NCBI GenBank assembly: GCA_016841725.1
Contig: JAENYP010000002.1
Span: forward strand, 198,706-262,705
Source of the DNA: Thermincola carboxydiphila
GTDB lineage: Bacteria; Bacillota; Thermincolia; Thermincolales; UBA2595
Length of the DNA: 64,000 nucleotides
Direction of reading: 5' to 3'
Notes under the pieces: generated by a model
The model's input: only the letters and a program-made list of their open reading frames with translations
Databases searched by the model: none
What the model was told of the DNA's origin: nothing
In this document: positions 9,047-16,937 of the stretch, piece after piece
Numbering within the stretch: position 1 is the stretch's first letter
How the letters are laid out: each line of letters begins with the position of its first letter
Translations under genes and position numbers: made by a program

Positions 9047-9073
9047 AGTATACAATACACTTCTGTATGTCAA
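9047..9073 (-). promoter_or_regulatory. Possible promoter of mannose cluster
   Basis: TTGACA (9068-9073) and TATACT (9047-9052) lie just past the terminator of the upstream gene, but only 15 nt apart. The -10 box abuts the AGGAGG of the GH130 gene, so a transcript from here would have almost no leader. Both hexamers are good but the geometry is not, hence low confidence. Confidence 0.3.
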
Positions 9074-9074
9074 A

Positions 9075-9137
9075 GAATAAACGGCGCCGTAATCCAGGCG
9101 TATATTTAATACACCAGGTTTACAGCGCCGTTTATTC
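9075..9137 (-). terminator. Long inverted repeat after TPR gene
   Basis: A perfect 13-bp stem (9075-9087 with 9125-9137) encloses a 37-nt loop and lies immediately downstream of the TPR-gene stop codon. It has the position of a terminator, with a modest T-rich tract following on the minus strand. The long loop is unusual. Confidence 0.55.
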
Positions 9138-9139
9138 CT

Positions 9140-10306
9140 TTAAGCACAATTCAATAAAGCAAGTATCCTGCTCTTCGTGTCCTTAGCCTGTGGATTATCA
9201 GAAAATGTATTCAATAGATCCGATATACAATTTAATGTTTTTTGCAGGTCGGTATTCATGTTCTTTTCCGCTATACTATTCCAAAGTTCAGCATATTGTT
9301 GGGCTTTTTCGACATCTCCGGTTTTAACATATACAGTCACCAATCCCTTGTAAGCCTCAATTAACTCCTCTTCCCTACACTGCTGATCACGGCCGGTCTT
9401 TATCGCTTTGTTATAAAAGTTGATTGCTTCGCTAAAGACACCCAAATCAGTGGAGATTCTGCCCAAACCAGTATATGAACTATAAATATTACTGCCTATA
9501 GCCGGCGCCTCGTCCTCAATGGCAGCAGTTTCAAAATCGGCCTTAACTGTCATCAATATATTTATCATGAATTTTACTTTGTTCATGAGACCCTTGTCAA
9601 ATTTAAAATTAAGCAAATAGTTTAGTGCATTTATAGCATCAACAACAGAATCTGTATTCAGGTAACAAATTACCATTTTTTCAAGTATATCAATTGTATT
9701 TTCTGTGATATCTCCAGAATCCACAATAAACTCTTGAATACCGCTGACAGCTTTTAGGGCTTTTCGGTAATCGCCGTCATCCAGGTAAGGTATCATATCT
9801 GCCCCTTTAATCAGTTGTGCTTCCCGGCAAGAAACAGTTCCTCTTATTCTGGCAAACTCCGGTCTGCTTCTGGGGTGATATAATTTTACGACACTGCTGA
9901 TTTCTTTATTTTTAAATTGACCCCTAATATCATCTTTACTACCAAGCACTTTTGTCCCCACAAATTCTGTACAATCAAAGTCTTTGTATAGCTCGATTTC
10001 TATAATGCTGTCCTCGTCAACCCCGTGACAGGCCGCATTGTTTACTATCTTAACAATTGAGGCAGCTTCATATCCTTCAATTGAAACATTCTGATCCTTA
10101 ACCCCGCCCCATAGAGCCTTTCCGGTTTTGCTGTTAAAACTAACGCAATTGTGAATAGACTCATCTTCAGAACTACCCACAATCTTAAAGGTTTCATAGG
10201 CCGTCTCTTTTTCGTCATTAACAGCATATTGATATCTAAGTGTCACAATACTATTCAATCTGACAGAGTTTCGCATGCTGCTTTTTTGTTCTGCTTTGAA
10301 ACGCAT
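9140..10306 (-). CDS. GreA/GreB C-terminal-like domain fused to TPR helices; function unknown
   Basis: The function is not recognised. Residues about 19-80 (IVTLRYQYAVNDEKE, FKIVGSSEDES, SFNSKTGKALWGGVKDQ) resemble the FKBP-like C-terminal domain of Gre transcript-cleavage factors, which contains VGS and SPIGKALLG-type motifs. The Gre coiled-coil that reaches the polymerase active site is absent. Residues about 175-370 are paired helices of TPR type (LGRISTDLGVFSEAINFYNK; LVTVYVKTGDVEKAQQYAEL). The ATG at 10306 has AAGGAGG 8 nt upstream, giving 388 residues; an upstream GTG would place that ribosome-binding site inside the gene. It probably shares a transcript with the upstream HTH/EVE gene, 68 nt away. 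Codon use is more A+T rich than in the flanking core genes. Confidence 0.7.
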   Translation of the reverse strand: MRFKAEQKSSMRNSVRLNSIVTLRYQYAVNDEKETAYETFKIVGSSEDESIHNCVSFNSKTGKALWGGVKDQNVSIEGYEAASIVKIVNNAACHGVDEDSIIEIELYKDFDCTEFVGTKVLGSKDDIRGQFKNKEISSVVKLYHPRSRPEFARIRGTVSCREAQLIKGADMIPYLDDGDYRKALKAVSGIQEFIVDSGDITENTIDILEKMVICYLNTDSVVDAINALNYLLNFKFDKGLMNKVKFMINILMTVKADFETAAIEDEAPAIGSNIYSSYTGLGRISTDLGVFSEAINFYNKAIKTGRDQQCREEELIEAYKGLVTVYVKTGDVEKAQQYAELWNSIAEKNMNTDLQKTLNCISDLLNTFSDNPQAKDTKSRILALLNCA

Positions 10307-10374
10307 TTTGTGTTCCTCCTTTACAATCACAAGGCTTAATTATCGTTTATGCTTCCCTTTAAAATAGAGTTTGC

Positions 10375-11079
10375 TCATCGTGTATTACTTTCGCAATAAT
10401 CACTATACATTTCTAACCATTTGCACCAGTCATAATCTGGCTGTTCTTTTAAAGTGTTAACAATTCTGTTAAATGTTTCTTCATCTAATTTTAAATACGT
10501 ATCGCCTGGCCGTGGTCTAAAATCTATTCCTGCTTCCTTAAGAGTCAGCCCTTCTTTCAAACCCAAAATCTGTTTATGCGGAACAACATAAGGCCAGCGA
10601 GGATATTCCCGTTCTTGGTCAGGCCATCGTTTTGCACCTGTTTCAATGGTACCGGTAATCTCGGTTACAGTTACAATCCTTTTTATTGGATGGGTAAGGT
10701 AAACCAAACACAACATACCCGGCATCATACTTTTTGCTATGTTATATCTGTTTTTAGGAAACGCAATCCTCTCAGGCGCCTCCCGAGTCCAATTCGCATA
10801 TAAAATTTTCAGGCCATAAGAACTCCCAACCTGAAGTTCCTCACTTAACTCAGTTATTTGTTTGAGGGTAAATAACATTTGTCCTTTTGAGGTAAGCACA
10901 GGACTAACCTTGCCCTCCTGAACCCATCTTCTGACAGTTAACTCTGATTTACCCAATTCGTTTGCAGCCACATCTAAAGTAAGGTATATTTCTCTGTTCT
11001 CAGTTAAAATCTCAAGTTTCTGCTCAATTATTTTAAGTCTTCCTTTAATTTCCTCAATTTGTCTATTAGTATCCACCAA
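10375..11079 (-). CDS. HTH protein with EVE/PUA-like C-terminal domain
   Basis: This 234-residue protein has three visible parts. A short N-terminal coiled coil spans residues 6-28. A helix-turn-helix of the excisionase/MerR type spans about 33-78 (LDVAANELGKSELTVRRWVQ). The C-terminal region, about 95-205 (MMPGMLCLVYLTHPIKRIVT, TEITGTIETGAKRWPD, YPRWPYVV), resembles the PUA-like/EVE fold that binds modified bases. The domain assignments come from motif resemblance only. Start GTG with GGAGGG 8 nt upstream, and a near-consensus promoter in front. It could be a regulator that responds to modified nucleic acid, or a defence-type protein. It is followed by the GreA-like/TPR gene. Confidence 0.65.
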   Translation of the reverse strand: MVDTNRQIEEIKGRLKIIEQKLEILTENREIYLTLDVAANELGKSELTVRRWVQEGKVSPVLTSKGQMLFTLKQITELSEELQVGSSYGLKILYANWTREAPERIAFPKNRYNIAKSMMPGMLCLVYLTHPIKRIVTVTEITGTIETGAKRWPDQEREYPRWPYVVPHKQILGLKEGLTLKEAGIDFRPRPGDTYLKLDEETFNRIVNTLKEQPDYDWCKWLEMYSDYCESNTR

Positions 11080-11101
11080 ATAATCCCTCCATATACTTAT
11101 G

Positions 11102-11130
11102 ATTATATGTTATTTTTAATCTTCAGTCAA
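11102..11130 (-). promoter_or_regulatory. Sigma-A type promoter of HTH/EVE gene
   Basis: On the minus strand, TTGACT (11125-11130) and TATAAT (11102-11107) are separated by exactly 17 nt and lie 22 nt upstream of the GTG start. It is one of the best promoter matches in the window and implies vegetative expression of the HTH/EVE-TPR pair. Confidence 0.8.
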
Positions 11131-11174
11131 GTTGATATTATTTTTATCATCATTAACAAAGGGCATTCCAGATT

Positions 11175-11211
11175 AAAAAAAACGAACTGCAAGGTAATCA
11201 CCTCACAGCTC
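11175..11211 (-). terminator. Terminator after gpsA
   Basis: A stem formed by 11184-11195 and 11200-11211 (10 pairs, one G-U, with a 2-nt internal loop and AATC loop) is followed on the minus strand by eight T. It ends the der-plsY-gpsA transcript 13 nt after the gpsA stop codon. Confidence 0.75.
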
Positions 11212-11224
11212 AGCAAAACAGTCC

Positions 11225-12259
11225 TTACCATTCGGGGTAAGCAGTCTCGACAACCTCTTCCATTTCGTGTTTTTTACCCCGCATCATCAGCTTGGATACG
11301 GATTCAGCCGTGTTCTCGCCCTCATAGAGTACATTATAGGCCTGTTCGGTTATTGGCATGCTTACCCCGGCATTTTTGCCCAGGCGGTATGCCGCTCCGG
11401 TGGTCCGGTAGCCTTCGACAACCATCCTTACAGTCTTCAGGGCTTCTGCAACTGTTTGGCCTTTGCCCACTTCTATACCGAATCTCCGGTTACGGCTGTG
11501 CATACTGGTACAGGTTACAATGAGGTCTCCCACCCCGGCAAGACCTGCAAAAGTAAGGGGATTAGCGCCCATGGCCACACCCAGCCGGGATATTTCGGCA
11601 AGACCTCTGGTCATCAGGGCTGCTTTGGTATTGTCACCAAACCCCAGCCCGTCTGAAATACCTGTACATATAGCGATTACATTCTTCAAGGCCCCTCCGA
11701 TTTCCACTCCCGCCAGGTCCGGATTGGTATATACCCTGAACCTTGGTGACATGAACAGTTCCTGAGCCCTTTCACAGCTTTTCCTGCGAGCACCGGCAAC
11801 AGAAACGGTGGTGGGGATTTCCCGGCTCACCTCTTCAGCATGGCTGGGGCCTGACAGGGCAACATAATTGTCATATAAATCCTTGCCCGCTTCTTCATAA
11901 AACACCTCAGAGAGCCGCTTTAAAGATGCCTCCTCAATTCCTTTGGCGGTATTTACAATCAGTTCTTCCCCGGTAAGAAATGGGAGAATATTTTGCACCA
12001 CCTCACGAAATGCCTGTGATGGGACACTCATTACAATAACGTTGGCTTCCTTCAGCGATTCTGCAACAGAATGGTAAACGGAAACAGCATCCGGGATGAT
12101 AACTCCCGGAAGATAGGATTCGTTTGTCTTTTTAGTATTCATTTCCTCCACGACCGGTTTTTCCACTGACCACATTTTTACCTGCAGGTCCTTTCTTGCC
12201 AGAAGTACAGCTATAGCCGTACCCCAGCTTCCGGCACCGATGACAGTTACTCTCTCCAT
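11225..12259 (-). CDS. gpsA: Glycerol-3-phosphate dehydrogenase [NAD(P)+]
   Basis: GpsA reduces dihydroxyacetone phosphate to sn-glycerol 3-phosphate in the cytosol, giving the backbone for phospholipids. The N-terminal dinucleotide-binding motif VTVIGAGSWGTAIA is at residues 4-17. The family motifs VALSGPSHAEEV, the GGALKNVIAI active-site lysine region and GLAGVGDLIVTC are all present. At 344 residues it has normal length. It lies 34 nt downstream of plsY, whose product uses glycerol 3-phosphate directly, so the two consecutive phospholipid steps are encoded together. A terminator follows; spoIVA, the usual next gene, is displaced. Confidence 0.97.
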   Translation of the reverse strand: MERVTVIGAGSWGTAIAVLLARKDLQVKMWSVEKPVVEEMNTKKTNESYLPGVIIPDAVSVYHSVAESLKEANVIVMSVPSQAFREVVQNILPFLTGEELIVNTAKGIEEASLKRLSEVFYEEAGKDLYDNYVALSGPSHAEEVSREIPTTVSVAGARRKSCERAQELFMSPRFRVYTNPDLAGVEIGGALKNVIAICTGISDGLGFGDNTKAALMTRGLAEISRLGVAMGANPLTFAGLAGVGDLIVTCTSMHSRNRRFGIEVGKGQTVAEALKTVRMVVEGYRTTGAAYRLGKNAGVSMPITEQAYNVLYEGENTAESVSKLMMRGKKHEMEEVVETAYPEW

Positions 12260-12293
12260 TTTTTACCTCCCTGTTAACACCGCTAAAACAAAT

Positions 12294-12884
12294 TTACCTG
12301 TTTTTTCGGCTGATCTTATTCTCCTCTCCCTTAAGCAGCTTTTTTATATTACTCCTGTGCCTCAGGATAACAAAAACTGCGGCAATAGCGCCAAATATCT
12401 TCATAGCAGCAGATTCATGAAACAGGAACATGGATAGGAACATGGCCACACTGGCAGTTATCGAAGCCAGGGATACGTATCTGGTCAAAAACACCACAGC
12501 AAGCCATGCCGCCAGTGCTGTGAGAGCGACCTCAGGAACAAGCATCAGCAGCACCCCAAAACCGGAGGCTACCAGTTTGCCCCCCCGAAATTTAAGAAAA
12601 ACAGAAAAACTGTGTCCGACCAGGGCAGCCAATCCACATATAATACCAAACACTTCTCCACCGGTATATAATCCCAGCCATGCAGCAAGGGAGCCTTTAC
12701 TTATGTCGCCCACCAGAACAACTGCCGCAGGGGGCCACCCCAAGGTGCGGAGCACATTGGTAAACCCGATATTACCGCTGCCGTGTTCAAGAATGTTGAT
12801 GCCTTTCCAGTATTTGCTCACCAGGTAGCCAAAAGGCACCGACCCCAGCAGGTAACCGGCAAATATCGCCACGTAACCGCTCAT
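12294..12884 (-). CDS. plsY: Acyl-phosphate:glycerol-3-phosphate acyltransferase
   Basis: PlsY is an integral membrane enzyme that transfers an acyl group from acyl-phosphate to glycerol 3-phosphate, the first acylation in phospholipid synthesis. The 196-residue protein has about five hydrophobic segments. The first conserved loop, GSGNIGFTNVLRTLG, is at residues 36-50. The second conserved loop reads FRGGKLVASG where the family typically has GGKGVATG, a Gly to Leu change at a normally constant position. The substrate-supplying gpsA gene is just downstream. Identity is secure; the loop-2 change is unusual. Confidence 0.95.
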   Translation of the reverse strand: MSGYVAIFAGYLLGSVPFGYLVSKYWKGINILEHGSGNIGFTNVLRTLGWPPAAVVLVGDISKGSLAAWLGLYTGGEVFGIICGLAALVGHSFSVFLKFRGGKLVASGFGVLLMLVPEVALTALAAWLAVVFLTRYVSLASITASVAMFLSMFLFHESAAMKIFGAIAAVFVILRHRSNIKKLLKGEENKISRKNR

Positions 12885-12937
12885 TGACTCCCCTCCAGAC
12901 TCTCGGAAATAGAATTTTTGTCCAAGACTTTTACTTA

Positions 12938-14269
12938 TTAATCTTCCTTACGCTGGCGGACAACCATTCTTATAGGAGTCCCTTCAAACCCAAAACTGCT
13001 CCGCAGCTGATTTTCCAGGTATCTCAGGTAAGAAAAATGCATCAGTTCAGTATCATTAACAAAGATAATAAATGTAGGTGGTTTAACCGAAGTCTGAGTC
13101 CCATACAGTATTTTCAGCCTCTTACCTTTGTCTGACGGAGGCGGATTGAGCAAAATAGCTTCCTGAATCAGTTCATTGAGGTTACTTGTGGAAATCCTCA
13201 TCGCGTGCTGTTCAGCGACATAGTTTACCAGTTCCAGAATTCTGGGGACCCGCTTCCTGGTCAACGCTGAAACAAAGACAACCGGTGCATACTGCATAAA
13301 ACCCAGCTGCTCCCTGATGTCTTCTGTATACCTGAGGACTGTCTTATCATCTTTTTCCACCAGGTCCCATTTGTTGACAATAATTACTATGGCTCTTCCC
13401 CCGTCATGAGCGTAACCTGCTATTTTCTTGTCCTGCTCAATTACACCGTCAACTGCATCAATGACCATCAGAACAACATCAGACCTGTCAACAGCCCTTA
13501 ATGACCTGATTACGCTGTAACGTTCCGTAGGTACATTAATCTTGCCTTTTTTTCTCATTCCGGCAGTATCAATCAGGAGATATTTTTGGTTACCCTGCTC
13601 AAAGTATGTATCAATAGCATCCCTGGTAGTCCCGGCAACATCACTGACAATCACCCGTTCAACTCCCAGGATTGAATTTACGATTGAAGATTTCCCCACA
13701 TTTGGCCGCCCGATCACCGCAATTTTCACGGTATCCTCATCAACATCCTCATCCCCTGACGAATCAGGCAGGAGGTCGATTACCCGGTCCAGCAGGTCAC
13801 CGATATTCTTGCCATGGGCAGCCGATATCATTACCGGTTCACCTAACCCCAGCTTATAGAAGTCATAAACATCATAACCTGCTGAAAAATCCTCAACTTT
13901 ATTGGATACCAGGATAACAGGCTTATTGGCTTTCCGCAGCACCCGGGCCACTTCTTCATCAACTGGTACCAGACCTTCCCTGGCATCAACAACAAATAAG
14001 ATAACATCGGCTTCATCTATTGCCAGTTTGGCCTGGAGATGCACTCCCTGTGAAATGGTGTCAGTTACATCCCGGAATTCGACACCTCCGGTATCTACAA
14101 GGGTAAATTCTGTGTTTAGCCATTCGGCATCCCGGTAAAGCCGGTCTCGGGTCACCCCCGGCTTGTCTTCAACGATTGCCACCATGCCTCCTGAGCTGGC
14201 TATTCTGTTAAACAGCGTGGATTTGCCCACATTAGGCCTCCCCACTATTGCTACGATAGGTTTTGCCAC
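12938..14269 (-). CDS. der: Ribosome biogenesis GTPase Der (EngA)
   Basis: Der is a tandem-G-domain GTPase needed for maturation of the 50S ribosomal subunit. The first P-loop, GRPNVGKS, is at residues 10-17, with DTGG and SNKVE motifs. A second GRPNVGKS occurs near residue 186, with DTAGMRKKG and NKWD motifs. A KH-like C-terminal domain ends in a basic tail (MVVRQRKED). The 443-residue length is typical. Start GTG with GGAGG 7 nt upstream. The der-plsY-gpsA order is widely conserved in Firmicutes. Confidence 0.97.
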   Translation of the reverse strand: MAKPIVAIVGRPNVGKSTLFNRIASSGGMVAIVEDKPGVTRDRLYRDAEWLNTEFTLVDTGGVEFRDVTDTISQGVHLQAKLAIDEADVILFVVDAREGLVPVDEEVARVLRKANKPVILVSNKVEDFSAGYDVYDFYKLGLGEPVMISAAHGKNIGDLLDRVIDLLPDSSGDEDVDEDTVKIAVIGRPNVGKSSIVNSILGVERVIVSDVAGTTRDAIDTYFEQGNQKYLLIDTAGMRKKGKINVPTERYSVIRSLRAVDRSDVVLMVIDAVDGVIEQDKKIAGYAHDGGRAIVIIVNKWDLVEKDDKTVLRYTEDIREQLGFMQYAPVVFVSALTRKRVPRILELVNYVAEQHAMRISTSNLNELIQEAILLNPPPSDKGKRLKILYGTQTSVKPPTFIIFVNDTELMHFSYLRYLENQLRSSFGFEGTPIRMVVRQRKED

Positions 14270-14285
14270 AACAGGACCTCCTCAG

Positions 14286-15623
14286 TCAAATATCGCTTTC
14301 CCTCAGTCCAATTATCGCCTTAATCAGGTGTTCTGCTCCCTGTTCTGTATCAACTACCTGCACCTTAACCCCCAGTTCCTGTTCCAGTTCATCCGGTGTT
14401 TTGCCGTCCAGGAAAACGGGTTCATCCTTTTTACAGGTAACAGAGGGCAGCAGAATCAGGTCAAAGCAGGTTTCCTCCCTCTTAAGGGCATCAATTATAT
14501 CCTGGCCTGTCAACAGCCCGGCAGCGGTTACATCTTCGCCAAAATAGGCATTAACCGCACATATGGTCTTCACATGGAGATTCCTGATCTTATTAAGCCT
14601 GTTGACCACCGGTTCCAGCACATAGCCGCCGGATACCCCGGTAACTATGGCAATACTCTTATTTTGTGCCAGTTCTTCCGGAAGTAACCCCTGGCAGCCG
14701 ACAAAACTGTCATAAAACAGCCGTACCAGACCGACACCATTTTCGGTCTGGGGAAAATCCCGGTAATACCCCGCCTGCGGAAAATCCTGCGCGGCCAATA
14801 CGAAAAATTCATCTGCCGGATAAACAAGCGGGTCGTCAAACCTTTCAAGGAACTCCTCCCTGATACTTTGCAGGTGTCCAATGAGGGCTTCTGCCTCTTT
14901 TCGGGTAAACTTCCTCAGGTCCGCCAGACCCCGGCGAAACCGGGTCAAGCCCACAGGAACGATGGCCACTGATTTCACGCTGGGATATAATGAAGCCAGG
15001 TCATTAATAGTCCTGTCAAGCTCGGCGCCATCGTTAATCCCTGGGCAGAGAACAATCTGGGCATGTATTTCAATACCTGCCTCTGCCAGGATGGACATCT
15101 GCTGCATTATCTTAACTGCATTGGGACTTCCCAGCAGTTTTTCCCTTAATTCAGGATTGGTGGTGTGTACCGATATATAGAGAGGACTCAGCCTCATACC
15201 GACAATCCGCTCCATATCTTTATCTGTCAGGTTGGTCAGGGTAATAAAGTTGCCATGCAGAAATGACAATCTGAAATCATCATCCTTCACATAAAGGGTT
15301 TCCCTCATACCGGGAGGCATCTGGTCGACAAAACAAAAAATACACCTGTTGGCACAGTTCCTGATTCCGTCAAAGGTATCCCGGGCAAAACCGATGCCCA
15401 GGTCTTCATCAAAATCCTTTTCTATGTCACAGGCCCAAACATCGCAGTTCTTTTTCATTATTTCAATTTGAATGGAGTCATCAGCACACAAGAACCTATA
15501 GTCAATCAGGTCCCCGGGCCGGCTGCCGTTAATTGTTAGAAGCCTGTCACCCTGTTCAATTCCCAGTTCATCAGCAATACTGCCTGCCCTGACCACATCC
15601 ACAACCGGTTTTTGATCACCCAC
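14286..15623 (-). CDS. DUF512-family radical-SAM-like Fe-S protein with N-terminal PDZ domain
   Basis: This is a conserved clostridial protein whose gene is regularly found just upstream of der; its reaction is unknown. A PDZ-like domain covers residues 1-60 (GSIADELGIEQGDRLLTING). A radical-SAM-type cysteine cluster follows at C90, C94 and C97 (CANRCIFC). The DUF512 region covers the C-terminal half (PADEFFVLA, TGVSGGYVLEPVV). The start is GTG with only a weak purine tract upstream. It lies 16 nt before der, so it probably shares its transcript. The link to ribosome assembly is inferred from conserved neighbourhood. Confidence 0.88.
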   Translation of the reverse strand: MGDQKPVVDVVRAGSIADELGIEQGDRLLTINGSRPGDLIDYRFLCADDSIQIEIMKKNCDVWACDIEKDFDEDLGIGFARDTFDGIRNCANRCIFCFVDQMPPGMRETLYVKDDDFRLSFLHGNFITLTNLTDKDMERIVGMRLSPLYISVHTTNPELREKLLGSPNAVKIMQQMSILAEAGIEIHAQIVLCPGINDGAELDRTINDLASLYPSVKSVAIVPVGLTRFRRGLADLRKFTRKEAEALIGHLQSIREEFLERFDDPLVYPADEFFVLAAQDFPQAGYYRDFPQTENGVGLVRLFYDSFVGCQGLLPEELAQNKSIAIVTGVSGGYVLEPVVNRLNKIRNLHVKTICAVNAYFGEDVTAAGLLTGQDIIDALKREETCFDLILLPSVTCKKDEPVFLDGKTPDELEQELGVKVQVVDTEQGAEHLIKAIIGLRESDI

Positions 15624-15724
15624 CCTGTTTCAACCCCAACCCTTCCATAACTGTCAATTCTCAACTTTACTAGTTGTATGTTTTCTCCAATAATTATCCT
15701 CTAAGTTTACCGTGAAGTCAAGAA

Positions 15725-15743
15725 AAAGCGCCAAATGCGCTTT
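15725..15743 (-). terminator. Terminator after the DUF3189 genes
   Basis: A 7-bp stem AAAGCGC/GCGCTTT with a 5-nt loop is followed on the minus strand by TTCTT. It lies between the DUF3189 gene and the DUF512 gene, separating two transcription units. Confidence 0.55.
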
Positions 15744-15759
15744 ATTAGATACCAATTGG

Positions 15760-15794
15760 TCAATTGTTAATTGTCGATTGTCAATTGTCAATTG
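15760..15794. repeat. Heptanucleotide tandem array (TCAATTG x5)
   Basis: Five units of seven bases in exact register have the consensus TCAATTG, with variants TTAATTG and TCGATTG. The right end overlaps the last codons and the stop codon of the DUF3189 gene, so the array supplies that protein's final residues. Confidence 0.85.
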
Positions 15795-16221
15795 TCTTTA
15801 ACAGCCCTGCCAGGCGGCGTGTCTCCTTTCTTGCTCCCAGACAGAAAAAAGCCTTGGCCAGAAACCTCAGATGCAGCCTTTTGGTTCTTAGCCCCCACAC
15901 TGTCCACCTGCTGACACACGAAGAGGTATCAATAACCTGCCAGTCTGCAGTGTTCCCATTGAAGAGCTGTATCATTTCATTAGCTGCCTTTTTTAATAAA
16001 CTGCCATAAGATAATGCCCCAATGGTATAAACCTCCGTCCCTGAGTGATCTGCCCCGGCAAAAAAGGGCCTTCCGGTTTCCCTGAAATCTATTTCATCAA
16101 AGCCCGGGAGGCTGAAAATATCTTTTCTATTTATTTTCGTTCCGGTCAACCTCCCCAGATACAGGAATGCGGCAATAACCGAAGTATGGTGCCCTGACCG
16201 GCAAATAAAAAAAACCTTCAT
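15781..16221 (-). CDS. DUF3189 family protein (second copy)
   Basis: This 146-residue protein of the clostridial DUF3189 family has no known function. It begins MKVFFICRSGHHTSVIAAFL, with a hydrophobic strand followed by a CxSGHHTS turn, and carries an ADHSGTEVYTIG segment. The ATG at 16221 has GGGGAGGAG immediately upstream; an in-frame upstream GTG would extend it into the neighbouring gene. The paralogous gene upstream has the same layout (MKIIYHCYGGAHSS, GNDEFGNDIYVIG), so this is a tandem duplication. The pair lies between sporulation genes (YIEGIA, spoIIP) and the DUF512 gene. The last codons lie inside a heptamer repeat. Confidence 0.82.
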   Translation of the reverse strand: MKVFFICRSGHHTSVIAAFLYLGRLTGTKINRKDIFSLPGFDEIDFRETGRPFFAGADHSGTEVYTIGALSYGSLLKKAANEMIQLFNGNTADWQVIDTSSCVSRWTVWGLRTKRLHLRFLAKAFFCLGARKETRRLAGLLKTIDN

Positions 16222-16232
16222 TGCTCCTCCCC

Positions 16233-16721
16233 TTAGTTTGCCTGCATCAATTCCCCTGTATTTCCCGAGGCTGTGCAAACCTTGATACGGTTAACAATAC
16301 TTACAATTTTCCAGTAAGCAGATTTGACACCTGCAGTAACCACCGGTCTCCCGATAGCCGTAAAGCCAAGTCTCCGGGAGGTAAAACCGCCGATAACCAT
16401 CTTCCAGTTGACATATGGCATAACATTGACCAAGACAAGCTGCTCAGGGCAAAAACCATAAATCTGAGCCATCCCAATGGCCATATTTTCAAATATCCTG
16501 GCAGCATTCCGCCGCCCGATTACATATATGTCATTACCGAATTCATCATTCCCCATGAACTGCAGCCTTCCATGGTCACTGGTTACCGGCCGGTCAAAAT
16601 AAGGTATTGCCTTTATCTCATCTGACCCGGGAATGTGGTCTGTAGGCAGCCACCCCAGGTGAACTGCTGCTGCTGTTACCGAAGAATGGGCGCCTCCGTA
16701 ACAGTGATATATAATTTTCAT
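16233..16721 (-). CDS. DUF3189 family protein (first copy)
   Basis: This 162-residue paralogue of the next gene begins MKIIYHCYGGAHSSVTAAAV, with a conserved GAHSS turn and a GNDEFGNDIYVIGR segment. A start at the ATG 16721 is favoured by GGAGG 6 nt upstream. DUF3189 proteins have no assigned activity. The N-terminal strand-turn-helix resembles a phosphate- or nucleotide-binding loop, but this is only an impression from the motif. It is closely spaced with its paralogue (11 nt), and upstream with the YIEGIA partner gene (22 nt). The three are probably co-transcribed. Confidence 0.82.
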   Translation of the reverse strand: MKIIYHCYGGAHSSVTAAAVHLGWLPTDHIPGSDEIKAIPYFDRPVTSDHGRLQFMGNDEFGNDIYVIGRRNAARIFENMAIGMAQIYGFCPEQLVLVNVMPYVNWKMVIGGFTSRRLGFTAIGRPVVTAGVKSAYWKIVSIVNRIKVCTASGNTGELMQAN

Positions 16722-16743
16722 CTCCGGCCTCCCCAAAGATTAT

Positions 16744-16926
16744 TTAATGCCTGACTATTATATAAGCGCCATTGCCGATATCGTGAACCATTCCCCTAAG
16801 TACCTTGGCCAGGGTTGTTGCTATCTTGGCCTGTTCATCATCTGTCTTGGCAAAAAAGATGGGGACATCTCCCCCTACCGCATCCTTATTTATTGTGACA
16901 ACTGCCATAAGTTCTTCGGCGCTCAT
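16744..16926 (-). CDS. Small YIEGIA-associated (capping complex) protein
   Basis: This 60-residue acidic protein (MSAEELMAVVTINKDAVGGD, FFAKTDDEQAKIATTLAK, GAYIIVRH) is encoded immediately downstream of the YIEGIA membrane protein, 11 nt away. Its size and position match the small protein family described as a capping-complex subunit for YIEGIA. ATG with GAGGAGG 6 nt upstream. It has no membrane segment. A partnership with YIEGIA is inferred from conserved pairing. Confidence 0.72.
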   Translation of the reverse strand: MSAEELMAVVTINKDAVGGDVPIFFAKTDDEQAKIATTLAKVLRGMVHDIGNGAYIIVRH

Positions 16927-16937
16927 ATAAGGCCTCC

